Part shown: positions 17,513 through 26,612 of the stretch, piece after piece | Layout of the letters: each line of letters opens with the position of its first letter | Numbering within the stretch: position 1 is the stretch's first letter | From: Paenibacillus tyrphae | GTDB lineage: Bacteria > Bacillota > Bacilli > Paenibacillales > NBRC-103111 | DNA: 64,000 nt | Reading direction: 5' to 3' | NCBI RefSeq assembly: GCF_027925525.1 | Contig: NZ_BSDJ01000016.1 | Span: 91,674-155,673, forward strand | Made by a program: the position numbers and the translations under genes | Notes under the pieces: generated by a model | Database searches by the model: none | The model's input: the letters and a program-made list of their open reading frames with translations, nothing else | What the model was told of the DNA's origin: nothing

Positions 17513-17616
17513 TTGTATTGATATTTTCAATATATGATCATAAAATGAATTGTAAATAAATTCAAAAATACGTATCTGGAAATTCAGAAACCACGAAGGA
17601 ACAAACGATAGTCGAA

Positions 17617-18426
17617 ATGGAGTTGCCCCTGTTGAGAAGACGCGCCATCTTAGTCATCATTCTATCGTGTTTATTAGTAGCTATCGGTTTTACCGATGAA
17701 TCTGTAAATGCAGCTACAGACCATGATAATCGTTATATGAATACATTTTTGAACGGAGAAGCCCTTATCCTTGATCCTATCCCCGTGATTATAAACAAGG
17801 AGGTTCTGGTTCCAGCTCGCCAACTTTTTGAAAGGCTTGGTTACAAGGTTGAATGGAACGAGTCAGATGAAACGATCCATGCGGAGCGTGGCCTATCCAG
17901 AATCGATCTCAGAATAAATGGAGGGGTCGGTGATGCGAATGGAATGCAATTTTGGCTTTTCACTTCACCTCTGTTAATAGATGGCGTTTCATACATACCT
18001 CTTGATTTTCTCGAGGAATCGACAGGTACCGTCGTAAAGTGGGAAGACGATCGATTGGAAATTCAGATGAGTACGGAAGCACGGATAACTGAAGATGAGC
18101 GAATTGCACATTGGATTGAACTGTATGCTTTTTCCTTTTCGGCCAATACTTTTGCTCGTTCTTATACAGGGAAAAATGGCGCAAAATTCGAGGAAGTAGA
18201 AATCGAAAGCGTTCAGGTAGACCCTAGTGGAAAGAAGGGCAGTGCAACGTATCGCCTCAGATACTCATTCTCAAGCGTTTCTTACTCGAAGAATCCACAA
18301 CCCTCTCAATTCTCTGAGACGACCTTACAAATTACCGATCAGTTAATCCGGGATGAATACGGCCACTGGCTCTTCGATTGGAACAGCCGAGATACCCAGA
18401 TCGTAGAAGATAAATTGCTTAAGTAA
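17617..18426 (+). CDS. Secreted protein with copper-amine-oxidase N-terminal domain
   Basis: 269 residues. A basic start and hydrophobic core (RRRAILVIILSCLLVAIGF) form a signal peptide, probably cut near VNAAT. Residues about 40-145 are a Cu_amine_oxidN1 repeat (LNGEALILDPIPVIINKEVL, then VPARQLFERLGYKVEWNE and YIPLDFLEE), a cell-surface module common in Paenibacillus exoproteins despite its name; no oxidase domain is present. The remaining 120 residues are not recognised. The start may be ATG 17617 or the TTG at 17632. A terminator follows, so the gene is monocistronic. Confidence 0.8.
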   Translation: MELPLLRRRAILVIILSCLLVAIGFTDESVNAATDHDNRYMNTFLNGEALILDPIPVIINKEVLVPARQLFERLGYKVEWNESDETIHAERGLSRIDLRINGGVGDANGMQFWLFTSPLLIDGVSYIPLDFLEESTGTVVKWEDDRLEIQMSTEARITEDERIAHWIELYAFSFSANTFARSYTGKNGAKFEEVEIESVQVDPSGKKGSATYRLRYSFSSVSYSKNPQPSQFSETTLQITDQLIRDEYGHWLFDWNSRDTQIVEDKLLK

Positions 18427-18461
18427 ATGAAACTCACGTCATCAAATTGTTATAAACAACG

Positions 18462-18497
18462 AAGGCAGCCGGCCAAGAATGACTGGCTGCCTTTGTT
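18462..18497 (+). terminator. Terminator hairpin
   Basis: AAGGCAGCCGG and CTGGCTGCCTT pair across a short loop, followed by a modest T-run (TTTGTT). It ends the copper-amine-oxidase-N-domain gene. Confidence 0.75.
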
Positions 18498-18573
18498 CGC
18501 CTAACGGGCAGGGTATTTCTTAGAAGGTTTCTTGTTACATGCAGCGAATGCGGCTGTAACGGCCGATAAGAGA

Positions 18574-20634
18574 TTAAGGAACAAATAGAACCTTGTCAAT
18601 GAAAAAGGAGGCTTCTTGGCGAAGCAAAGGTGCTTTGGAGCGGAAATCGACTGAACCGTCAGAATGGGTTATTGTGACTGGATCCGTAACTCCGGCAGCA
18701 ACAAGCTTGCTTACGGCCTTGATAGCCGATTCATCGGTTTGCCCTGCCAATCGTACCTCATCGCCAAGCGGCCATGGAAGAGGAATGCGCGTTAAGATGA
18801 CGGCCATTTCTTCCCGAGTTATTGTGCGATCCGGTTCAAATCGGCATCCGGGCTCATCCCCCAACCAATGATTCTCGACCGCTGCCTGTATCTCTTTGAC
18901 CGCAAAATGGTGTTCGATATCCGTGTAACCGGATTTCGATTTGGAGGGCGGATAGCCGACAGCATGCAGCAGCATTGTGATGAATTCCGCGCGGGTCATG
19001 GGTGCCTTCGGGTCAAAGCTGCGCCCATCTCTTCCATTGATGATATCCAGCGAATGGAGCTTTTCAATAGACGGTTGGTAGGGGCTTTCTTTCGAGACAT
19101 CGGAAAACAGCGCTTTTTCCTGCATTTTGGGCGAATAGGCGATCGGTGCTTTGGCAGGTCTGTACATATAAGCAATACCGCCATCCTTTTGTTCAACAAA
19201 TGCTATTTTGTTCCCGCGGTCATCCATAAACAACAAGGGATCTATCTTTTTCAAAGTAGTCTTGCTATTCCCCAACTTGTATCTATCTTCCGCTACAAGT
19301 TGTCCGTTGTTGTATGTAATTCTAGTCACAAATGCCGGGGTATGCAGGTCTTTGTATAATCCGACGTAACGCGCGGCTTGCTGTTCTGTCAGAGGCGATA
19401 CCGATTCAGGCGTCTCGGAGCTCTTCGGATAATAATGGTCCATAAAGGCAGCATACAAATCCGAACGTAATTCGGAATCATTATTATAAATGACGAACAA
19501 CCCCGTTTTGCGCTCAGGCAGTAGCCATGTCCATGTGGCATATCCGGGGATGTTCCCGCCTTTGCCGACGACATACTGACCATTCGACAGTTCATTGAAA
19601 ATACTTTCAAATCCATAGCTTGTAATAGGTATGGCCGGATGAGCGAAAACGGAAAACTTGCTCATTCGCTGAACACTTTGTTCGCTTAATATTTGCCGAT
19701 CTCCAGCCTTTCCTTTCTGCAGAAGCATGATCATAAATTTAGCCATATCGCTTCCGGTGGACAACATTCCGCCCTGAGGCATGTCCGTAGGATAAAGGCC
19801 ATACTCCGGATATGGCGTGCCTTGCGGATCGTAAGCTGTAGCCATTCGGGCTTTAAGCTCTGGGGTTACAAGATCATGGGAAGAATTCATGCCGAGCGGC
19901 TGAAAGATGTTTTTATCCATGTATTCATGAAAAGGGAGCCCGGTAACTTGTTCCACGGCATATCCCGCCAAAGCAAAAGCATAATCGTCATACTGGTAGG
20001 CTTCCCCCGGCGTCCGGACGATGGTCGGCATTCGATCAATTAAGAAATCTCGAAGAGAAGTCTCTTGATTAAGAAGATCGGGCGAGGCGTCATCGTCTTT
20101 TTCATATGGGAAATCGAACCCCGTCATGTGGGTCAGCATATTTTCCATAGTTAGCGGTTTACCTGTCGAATTGGGTATTGTGATACCTCCGAGATAGGAT
20201 TGGATGTCCTGATCCAGCTTGATCTTCCCTTGGTCAGCAAGCTGCAGTACAGCCGCAGCCGTAAACGTCTTAGAAATGGAACCGATGCGAAAAACGGTAT
20301 TGGAATCAACTGGGGTTTTGCTTTCTTTGTTTGCATACCCGTATCCTTTGGATAAAACGACTTGTCCGTCCTGAACGACGACGAACATGGCACCCGGGAC
20401 ATTGAACTTTTTCAAGCTTTCCCCAAAGTAATTGTCCGCGAAGGCCTCCACTTCTTTGGGGTCAACCGGACCGCTTGGAGCAGTTGCAGGCTGAATCGCT
20501 GTGATGGTTTGCCCCTTAAGAGGGGACTGTTCCGCACTGACACTATGCCCTCCGACCAATGTAATCAAGCAGGTCGCAGCTAGAGAGGTGCTTAGCGTTA
20601 CAGCGAGCACTTTTGAAACTCTTTTTTTACGCAT
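18574..20634 (-). CDS. Secreted serine hydrolase (beta-lactamase/PBP class C family) with SLH anchor
   Basis: 686 residues from the ATG at 20634, chosen because GAAGGAGAA is correctly spaced there; an in-frame ATG at 20652 is not. A signal peptide (KVLAVTLSTSLAATCLITL) is followed by the beta-lactamase-fold domain, with the nucleophile in SISKTF (SxxK) and KGGNIPGY. The second motif, normally YxN, reads YDD. About 190 C-terminal residues are SLH repeats (FSDVSKESPYQPSIEKL, GRSFDPKAPMTRAEFITMLL), anchoring it to secondary cell-wall polymer. Likely roles are peptidoglycan or D-peptide hydrolysis or esterase activity. It is last in a leftward operon with a kinase and regulator. Confidence 0.88.
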   Translation of the reverse strand: MRKKRVSKVLAVTLSTSLAATCLITLVGGHSVSAEQSPLKGQTITAIQPATAPSGPVDPKEVEAFADNYFGESLKKFNVPGAMFVVVQDGQVVLSKGYGYANKESKTPVDSNTVFRIGSISKTFTAAAVLQLADQGKIKLDQDIQSYLGGITIPNSTGKPLTMENMLTHMTGFDFPYEKDDDASPDLLNQETSLRDFLIDRMPTIVRTPGEAYQYDDYAFALAGYAVEQVTGLPFHEYMDKNIFQPLGMNSSHDLVTPELKARMATAYDPQGTPYPEYGLYPTDMPQGGMLSTGSDMAKFMIMLLQKGKAGDRQILSEQSVQRMSKFSVFAHPAIPITSYGFESIFNELSNGQYVVGKGGNIPGYATWTWLLPERKTGLFVIYNNDSELRSDLYAAFMDHYYPKSSETPESVSPLTEQQAARYVGLYKDLHTPAFVTRITYNNGQLVAEDRYKLGNSKTTLKKIDPLLFMDDRGNKIAFVEQKDGGIAYMYRPAKAPIAYSPKMQEKALFSDVSKESPYQPSIEKLHSLDIINGRDGRSFDPKAPMTRAEFITMLLHAVGYPPSKSKSGYTDIEHHFAVKEIQAAVENHWLGDEPGCRFEPDRTITREEMAVILTRIPLPWPLGDEVRLAGQTDESAIKAVSKLVAAGVTDPVTITHSDGSVDFRSKAPLLRQEASFFIDKVLFVP

Positions 20635-20657
20635 TAGAAAATTCTCCTTCAATGACG

Positions 20658-21599
20658 TTATTTCAAAGAAAAGTCACCCGTAGTTGTGCGAGCTTTAAGT
20701 ATGATTCCTGCGCCCCCATACTCACCTTTGATCAGGTTTTGTTTGTTTTCCGTATAGCTCAAATTGGGCAGATCTACGGTCCCTTTGCCAACCTTACTTG
20801 CAAAATCGATCGCCAACGCTTTTGGCCGGTCATCAAAATTCACCACAATCGATCCGTCATTCGATTGCAAATCTGCGCTATGCAGCATTTCTTTGTATGA
20901 GACATGAATAGAACCTGACCTTGTGTTCCCTGATATCGGGGCCTCCCCGTTCACCAATTTAACGGAACCGTCCTTTGTATCGAAGGTGAAGGTTTTCGCT
21001 TTAAAGTCCGAAGCTTCGATATTGCCGGTTTGTGTCTGCAGAGCAATGGAATCTCCTTGGATTGACGACACAAGTGCCGCTCCATATTTTGTGGTTAACT
21101 CCAGCTTACCGGTTTCCAGTTTTTCGGTTTTAATGCTGCCGGACGACGTATTTAGCAGAAGTTCATCCGTTTTGATCCGGGCAACATGAAGGTTGCCGTG
21201 TGTAGTTTTGGCATGAATGCTGCTCCATCGTTTTTCAGGCAATTGGATCGTCAAATTGAGATCGCTCAGGGTAACCCCATTCTCGGAACCATCCAAAGGA
21301 TGAATGCCAAGTGTCAGCGTATTGGCGCTAGTTTCCGTGTTTACATTCACCCCGTCCGCAATTTTAGACGATGCATTCCCACTCAAATGAATGAGAATTT
21401 CATCCGAGTTCCCTTGTGTGATTTCCACTGTCTCGGCATTCTTGCCGTCAAGTACGATGGTATCGATTTGATCGGACTTGATGCTTTTTTGAATATTGAC
21501 TTGTTTGGTCCACAAATCTTGAATATTCTGCAATTTCGTGCATGCACATAACAACCATATGCAAGCAAGCCACCCTATGAATATAACTATTTTCCTCAT
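20658..21599 (-). CDS. DUF4097-type beta-repeat lipoprotein
   Basis: 313 residues. The N-terminus is a lipoprotein signal ending in LLCAC. The rest is the repetitive beta-strand pattern of DUF4097 (short strands of the kind ITQGNSDEILIHLSG, GNLHVARIKTDELLLNTSSG, SGSIKTEKLETGKLELTT). Proteins of this type often sit with two-component systems or PspC-like factors in envelope stress responses. The AAGGAGC site lies just upstream of the ATG. It is 24 bases before the SLH hydrolase, in the same operon. Function is unknown. Confidence 0.8.
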   Translation of the reverse strand: MRKIVIFIGWLACIWLLCACTKLQNIQDLWTKQVNIQKSIKSDQIDTIVLDGKNAETVEITQGNSDEILIHLSGNASSKIADGVNVNTETSANTLTLGIHPLDGSENGVTLSDLNLTIQLPEKRWSSIHAKTTHGNLHVARIKTDELLLNTSSGSIKTEKLETGKLELTTKYGAALVSSIQGDSIALQTQTGNIEASDFKAKTFTFDTKDGSVKLVNGEAPISGNTRSGSIHVSYKEMLHSADLQSNDGSIVVNFDDRPKALAIDFASKVGKGTVDLPNLSYTENKQNLIKGEYGGAGIILKARTTTGDFSLK

Positions 21600-21813
21600 C
21601 CATACTGCTCCTTAAGAAATAAAATCCAAACCGCCATAAGAATTGGGGGCAAGACAGTGCAGAGTCAGCCCTCGTCGATCATGAGTTCCAATAAAAATAC
21701 TCCTTTCGTATCCCCACTACGTGCGCATAAAATCCGTAGAATGGTTACTTCAAGGAGTATTATAATCGTTATATGGTTAAATCGAAGTAAACGGAAAACT
21801 AACAATAAGCTAA

Positions 21814-22899
21814 TTAAGACAACGGGATCATAACACGGACTGACGTTCCTTCCCCTTTACGGCTGGCAACGTCGATTTCCCCATGATGAGCCGCGATTAA
21901 TTGCAGGGCAATCGCCATGCCAAGACCAGTCCCCTCACTATTCGCATCCGTTGTCGTTCCCCGGTAATAGCGGTCGAAAAGTCTGTCGACGGTCTCTTTG
22001 TCCATCCCGATGCCATTGTCTTCAATCATAATGATGATTTGGGTCGGCGATTGACGTAAAGAAACGGTGACATTCGTGCCGCTTGGGTTATGGATAATTG
22101 CATTCACGATTAAATTGCGGAGGGCACGTTGCAAAAACTGTGGGTCAACGGTCATTTCCAGAAGGTCAATGTCAGCATGAAATGAAAGCAAATATTCACT
22201 TGCCCAGGGCGCATTAACAACGTCAGCCACGATGCGTCGGATAAGCTCGACCATGTTGACGGGTTCTACATGAAGGGGCAGACGCTGACCATTTAATTGC
22301 AGCGACAAATTCAAATCTTGGATCAAGGCTTGCATATGCAAGCCTTTTTGATTAATTTGCTTGAGAAATTCCGTCTTGTCTTCTTCGCTCCATTGATATT
22401 TCGGTAACAACATCATCTCCGAATAGCCCGTGATATAGGTCAGAGGCGTTTTCAGGTCATGGGAAATCCCCGATATCCATTCCTCTTTCATCTTGTCCAT
22501 GGCAATCCGTTCCCGCTCATTTCGAGCCAAGGTCTCCGTTAAAGTACGAAGTTGCACGATCATTTCCTCGTATAATTTGTAGGGCTGTTTCAGCGTTCCG
22601 CTTTCGTGGGAATACATGTTTCGTTTAAATGGCTCTTCGTAACATCCTTGTGCCAATTGGAAAATCCAGAGAACAATATAATAAAGCGGACGGCCGATAA
22701 ACCATGCGAAGAATAACAAGGAACTAATAAAAAGGATCAGCATCCCCAATAGAATAATGATGTCTGCAGTCGTGTTTGTTGACCCGCTTGCCGAGGGGAT
22801 AAAAAATTCAACAGTCATGGCGAGTACCATACTGCCGCCAATGAGTATGACCGTGAAGAGAAAAAGAAAAATCAGGACTAAACGTATGATGAACCTCAT
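21814..22899 (-). CDS. Sensor histidine kinase (VanS/OmpR-partner type)
   Basis: 361 residues. Two N-terminal transmembrane helices flank a very short loop (residues about 5-30 and 45-72), suggesting sensing within the membrane rather than of a soluble ligand. Then come the phospho-acceptor H-box SGISHDLKTPLTY, the N-box LRNLIVNAIIHNPSG, G1 box IEDNGIGMD and G2 box GTGLGMAIA. It starts with a 4-base overlap on the response regulator (22896-22899), so the pair is translationally coupled. Related intramembrane-sensing kinases respond to cell-wall antibiotics; the downstream cell-wall hydrolase fits, but this is inferred. Confidence 0.92.
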   Translation of the reverse strand: MRFIIRLVLIFLFLFTVILIGGSMVLAMTVEFFIPSASGSTNTTADIIILLGMLILFISSLLFFAWFIGRPLYYIVLWIFQLAQGCYEEPFKRNMYSHESGTLKQPYKLYEEMIVQLRTLTETLARNERERIAMDKMKEEWISGISHDLKTPLTYITGYSEMMLLPKYQWSEEDKTEFLKQINQKGLHMQALIQDLNLSLQLNGQRLPLHVEPVNMVELIRRIVADVVNAPWASEYLLSFHADIDLLEMTVDPQFLQRALRNLIVNAIIHNPSGTNVTVSLRQSPTQIIIMIEDNGIGMDKETVDRLFDRYYRGTTTDANSEGTGLGMAIALQLIAAHHGEIDVASRKGEGTSVRVMIPLS

Positions 22900-23615
22900 T
22901 CGGAATCACTCCCGACGGGGGGGACAAATTTGTAACCAATGCCTCGAAGATTAACGATAATTTTAGGATCTGCGGGGTTTTGTTCAATTTTTTTTCGTAG
23001 TTTGGAGATATGAATGACAACCGTTTTCTCATCGCCTGGCATAAAGGCATTCCAGACCTGTTCATATAATTGATGTGCAGTAAACACCTTGTTTGGACGC
23101 TCGCACAGAAACACGAGTAGTTCAAACTCTTTTGCCGTACATTGGACCTGCTTGCCATTCTGTTCTAACAGACCTGTGCCTTTGTCTATGATCATCGGGC
23201 CATATCGCATAACTTCTTCGCTTGTTGACTCACTGGTACGATACTGAATATGACGACGTAATTGTGCATTTATTCTCGCTGCGATTTCCAGCGCACTAAA
23301 CGGCTTTGTGATATAATCGTCGCCACCGATTCCAAGACCCATCAGCTTGTCCAGCTCCCCGGAACGAGCAGTTAAAAAGAGAATTGGAATTGTTGTATAA
23401 CGCCGTATTTGTCTGCATAATTCAAATCCATCCGTATCCGGCAGTGTGACGTCGAGAACGATAAGGTCGATCGATCTGTTCTGAACCTGTCTTAGGGCTT
23501 CTGCTCCCGTCATGGCGGTATGAATTCTGTTATATCCTTCTTGTTTCAGCACTAGTTCAAGCATGTTCAAAATGCCTTCTTCATCGTCCACCAACAATAT
23601 GCTTTCGTTGCGCAA
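22896..23615 (-). CDS. OmpR-family response regulator
   Basis: 239 residues. The receiver domain has the acidic pair in LLVDDEEG, the phospho-aspartate in LIVLDVTLPD, the conserved threonine in ILFLTARS and lysine in YITKPF. The winged-helix C-terminal domain contains CTAKEFELLVFL and DEKTVVIHISKLRKKIE. It is first in a four-gene operon (regulator, kinase, lipoprotein, hydrolase), and three 21-bp-spaced repeats upstream are its likely binding sites. Confidence 0.94.
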   Translation of the reverse strand: MRNESILLVDDEEGILNMLELVLKQEGYNRIHTAMTGAEALRQVQNRSIDLIVLDVTLPDTDGFELCRQIRRYTTIPILFLTARSGELDKLMGLGIGGDDYITKPFSALEIAARINAQLRRHIQYRTSESTSEEVMRYGPMIIDKGTGLLEQNGKQVQCTAKEFELLVFLCERPNKVFTAHQLYEQVWNAFMPGDEKTVVIHISKLRKKIEQNPADPKIIVNLRGIGYKFVPPVGSDSE

Positions 23616-23705
23616 CGTTTTACACCCCTAATCATGATTTAAGTCTCTGACCATTCGTCCAGGGTCTTTTATTGTTTCGCCTCCAAAAGCGAGGCAGCTT
23701 ATCAC

Positions 23706-23770
23706 GCTAAGACTTATTTTTTCAGTCTACTACTTTTTTTTCTTAGTCTACAAGTTTATTTATCAGTCTA
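23706..23770. promoter_or_regulatory. Three direct repeats with helical spacing
   Basis: AGTCTA occurs at 23724-23729, 23745-23750 and 23765-23770, spaced 21 and 20 bases, each within (C/T)AGTCTA(C/G). An inverted relative (TAAGACTTA) lies at 23708-23716. Two-turn spacing puts all copies on one face of the helix, as expected for cooperative OmpR-type regulator binding. The array lies about 100 bases upstream of the regulator-kinase operon and also near the extended -10 (TGCTACAAT, 23818-23826) of the rightward YesM-type kinase. Confidence 0.55.
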
Positions 23771-23872
23771 GGTCTTTAGCCATTTGAACTTAACATATCC
23801 GCGAGAAGCGGGGACTGTGCTACAATAGGGTCACTTAAGGGCACATTTCAAGCCGACGAGAGGCGGTTGCAG

Positions 23873-25714
23873 ATGAAATCACTACGTACCTTACAGATCC
23901 ACCCGTTTTCCCATTGGGGCTTGCGCTCCAAGACGCTGCTTATTTTTATGCTCCTCATTGCGATCCCGCTCAGCTTGCAGGGAATCATAACGTACTACGA
24001 CTTTTCCATGTCGGTCGAACGCCGTACGGCGGATTACTCCGCGCAATTGGTCGGGCAAATCAACCGCAATCTGGACCGGACGTTTATGGAAATGCAGCGG
24101 CTGTCGCTCATGCCCACCTATGACCCCGGGGTACTTGGCATCCTGCGCAAATACAGCGGTCCGGCGCTTGCCAACCAGCGTCCTGCCGTGGAGGATCTGG
24201 AGAAGATGCAGCTATATATCGCAGGAATGACGTATAACCGTCCCGAAATTCGGGGGATTCAGCTATTTGCGGGAAGCGGTTACACGTTCTCGAACGTCGA
24301 TGCCAGTGCGATCCGATCGTTTACCGATGTGAAACGGGAAGCTTGGTACGAACGGGTAAAGCAGGCGGACGGGGCATGGGTAGCCATTCCGAAGCACCGG
24401 CCCAGCTACTACTTGGATAACGGCGGCCAGGATTATGTCTCGGTGGCCCGCTTGATCCGGGAGCCGAATACGAACGAAGGGCTTGGCGTGGTCAAAATCG
24501 ACTTGAAAGAGGACGTCTTCCGGCAAATTGTCTCGAATGTCAAATTCGAGGAGAAGGGCGGCCTGCTCGTCGTGAACAGCCGCAGCGAGCTGTTCTTCCA
24601 GCAAGGCAGCGGCGGTCTGACTCCTGAAATGATGGACGAGCTTCGCCTTACGACCGAGCCGCCCCAAGCTTTCAATGTCCGTCATATGAACATCCGGGGC
24701 AAAACCTATCTCGCCATCGTCGATTATTCCGACTATTCCGATTTGAAGGTCATCAGCTTCATTCCCGTCGAATCGCTGCTGAAAGAGACGAAAGACTTGC
24801 GTAATTTTACGTTCGGCATCGGGTTCATCTGTTTAATATTTGCCGGGGCGCTGGCCACCTTTTTCTCCTACCGGCTGAGCCGGCCGCTAGCCGCCTTGAA
24901 GAACAAAATGCTCCGGGTCGAACAAGGCAGCTTCAAGCAGAGCGTCAAGGTCGAGTCGCAGGACGAGATCGGGCAGCTCAGCCGCAGCTTCAACCGGATG
25001 GTCGAAGAGATCGACCGGCTTGTTCACGAAGTATACGTCATCGGACTTCGGGAGAAGGAAGCCGAACTGGCTGCGCTGCAAAGCCAGATCAATCCGCATT
25101 TTATCTACAACACGCTGGAATCGATCAACATGCTGGCGCTGAAGCGGCAAAATGACGAAGTATCCGATATGGTATCCGCGCTCGGCCGGCTATTGCGGTA
25201 TACCGTCGGCCGGAACGCCCGGCTGGTACGGCTGCGCGAGGAGCTGGAATCGGCGGCTTCGTATGTGAAGATCCAGCAGCTGCGCTACGGAGAACGGCTG
25301 AAGGTTATGATCGACGTGGAGGAAAGCCTGCTTGGCAATGAGGTGCCGAAGCTGCTGTTTCAGCCGCTGGTGGAGAACGCGATTTATCATGGGATCGGCG
25401 ATTGCGAAGAGGGCGGGACGATCTGGATCGAAGCCGTCCGCTTCGAAGACGAGCTGCTGCTGACCGTGCGGGACGACGGCAAAGGGATGTCGGAAGACGA
25501 GCTGCAGCAGCTGCGTCAGTCGCTTGCCGCCGCGCCGCCGTTCTCTGCCGCCGAAACGGCAGGCGAACACGGGCTCGCGCTGAAAAATATCAACCAACGG
25601 CTCGTGTTGATGTACGGAGAACGGTACGGGCTGCATGTGGACGGAAGTCTGGGGGAAGGAACCGCATTTACAATCACGATTCCGATTAGGGAAGAAGGAG
25701 AACGCGATGATTAA
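23873..25714 (+). CDS. YesM-type sensor histidine kinase
   Basis: 613 residues from the ATG at 23873 (GAGAGGCGG six bases upstream). It has two transmembrane helices around a 270-residue extracellular Cache-like sensor, a HAMP domain (SYRLSRPLAALKNKMLRVE), the His_kinase region with INPHFIYNTLESINMLAL and a HATPase domain (LVENAIYHGI, DDGKGMSEDEL, GLALKNINQRL). YesM kinases pair with AraC-type YesN regulators and control nearby sugar ABC operons; the partner overlaps its end by eight bases. The stimulus is probably a carbohydrate taken up by the downstream transporter. Confidence 0.95.
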   Translation: MKSLRTLQIHPFSHWGLRSKTLLIFMLLIAIPLSLQGIITYYDFSMSVERRTADYSAQLVGQINRNLDRTFMEMQRLSLMPTYDPGVLGILRKYSGPALANQRPAVEDLEKMQLYIAGMTYNRPEIRGIQLFAGSGYTFSNVDASAIRSFTDVKREAWYERVKQADGAWVAIPKHRPSYYLDNGGQDYVSVARLIREPNTNEGLGVVKIDLKEDVFRQIVSNVKFEEKGGLLVVNSRSELFFQQGSGGLTPEMMDELRLTTEPPQAFNVRHMNIRGKTYLAIVDYSDYSDLKVISFIPVESLLKETKDLRNFTFGIGFICLIFAGALATFFSYRLSRPLAALKNKMLRVEQGSFKQSVKVESQDEIGQLSRSFNRMVEEIDRLVHEVYVIGLREKEAELAALQSQINPHFIYNTLESINMLALKRQNDEVSDMVSALGRLLRYTVGRNARLVRLREELESAASYVKIQQLRYGERLKVMIDVEESLLGNEVPKLLFQPLVENAIYHGIGDCEEGGTIWIEAVRFEDELLLTVRDDGKGMSEDELQQLRQSLAAAPPFSAAETAGEHGLALKNINQRLVLMYGERYGLHVDGSLGEGTAFTITIPIREEGERDD

Positions 25715-26471
25715 AGTGCTTCTGGTCGAAGATGAAGAAGTGATACGCAGTGGAATCCGAACGTTGATCGGTCAATTGTCCGACGATTTTGTCGTGGTGA
25801 AGGAGGCCGCGCACGGCCGGGAGGCGCTGGACTATTTAAGCCGGAACGTCGCGGATGCGGTCATTACGGACATTCGGATGCGCGAGATGGACGGTCTGCA
25901 GCTGATCGGCAAAATTAGGGAACGGTACGAGGACATGCCTCTGCTCATTATTAGCGGCTACAGTGATTTCATTTACGCGCAGAAGGCACTGCGACACGGC
26001 GTGCTCGACTACCTCCTGAAGCCAATCGACCGGACGGCGTTCGTCTCCGCGCTGGACAAAATCCGCCAGCTCCTGCTGAAGCGCAGCGGAATCGGCCAAG
26101 CGCCGGCGGACGAAGGTCCGCAAGCGGAGTCGCAGACGGGCGGAGACGGTCGTCGGTTGATCCGCAAGGTAAAAGAGTATATCAACGGCCATCCCGAGGG
26201 CGATCTGAGGCTGCAGACGCTGGCCGAGTACGTGCATCTGAACCCGGCTTATTTGAGCCAACTGTTCAAGCTGGAGACGGGCACGAATTTGTCCGACTAC
26301 ATCACGGAAGCGAGAATCCAGCGGGCGAAGCATTTGCTGACACATACGGATCTTAAAATTTATGATGTGGCCCGGCTGTCCGGGTATCAAAGCCCCAAGC
26401 ACTTTATGCTGGTGTTCAAGCAGCAGGTCGGGCGGACGCCGGGCTCTTTTCGCGACGAATCGGGCATCTGA
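25707..26471 (+). CDS. YesN-type response regulator (CheY-AraC)
   Basis: 254 residues. The receiver has LLVEDEEVIRSGI, the phospho-aspartate in AVITDIRMREMDG and the lysine in YLLKPIDR. The C-terminal AraC domain has both helix-turn-helices (LQTLAEYVHLNPAYLSQLFK, and IYDVARLSGYQSPKHFMLVF). The ATG at 25707 follows GAAGGAGAACGCG and lies inside the end of the kinase gene, so the two are coupled. It should activate the solute-binding protein operon beginning at 26613. Confidence 0.95.
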   Translation: MIKVLLVEDEEVIRSGIRTLIGQLSDDFVVVKEAAHGREALDYLSRNVADAVITDIRMREMDGLQLIGKIRERYEDMPLLIISGYSDFIYAQKALRHGVLDYLLKPIDRTAFVSALDKIRQLLLKRSGIGQAPADEGPQAESQTGGDGRRLIRKVKEYINGHPEGDLRLQTLAEYVHLNPAYLSQLFKLETGTNLSDYITEARIQRAKHLLTHTDLKIYDVARLSGYQSPKHFMLVFKQQVGRTPGSFRDESGI

Positions 26472-26552
26472 GACTTTCGTATAGGCCGAACGGCTCCCGG
26501 CCGTCAGTTCCAAAAATAACATACTAAATCTAAACGATGCGTGATTTTTTTC

Positions 26553-26573
26553 CGATAACGCTTTCAATATAAT
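26553..26573 (+). promoter_or_regulatory. Cre-like site overlapping a TATAAT box
   Basis: CGATAACGCTTTCA (26553-26566) matches the CcpA consensus TGWNANCGNTNWCA at all but the first position. TATAAT (26568-26573) follows two bases later, 40 bases before the solute-binding protein start. There is no good -35, as expected for a promoter needing an activator such as the upstream YesN. Carbon catabolite repression is therefore likely. Confidence 0.6.
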
Positions 26574-26612
26574 GAAGCTAGCAATTGAACCATTACAAAA
26601 CGGGGGGATACC

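Noticed and set aside
18530..18570. GTTACATGCAGCGAATGCGGCTGTAAC inverted ends as a terminator of the SLH hydrolase
   Set aside because: Stem is interrupted and no T-run follows on the minus strand.
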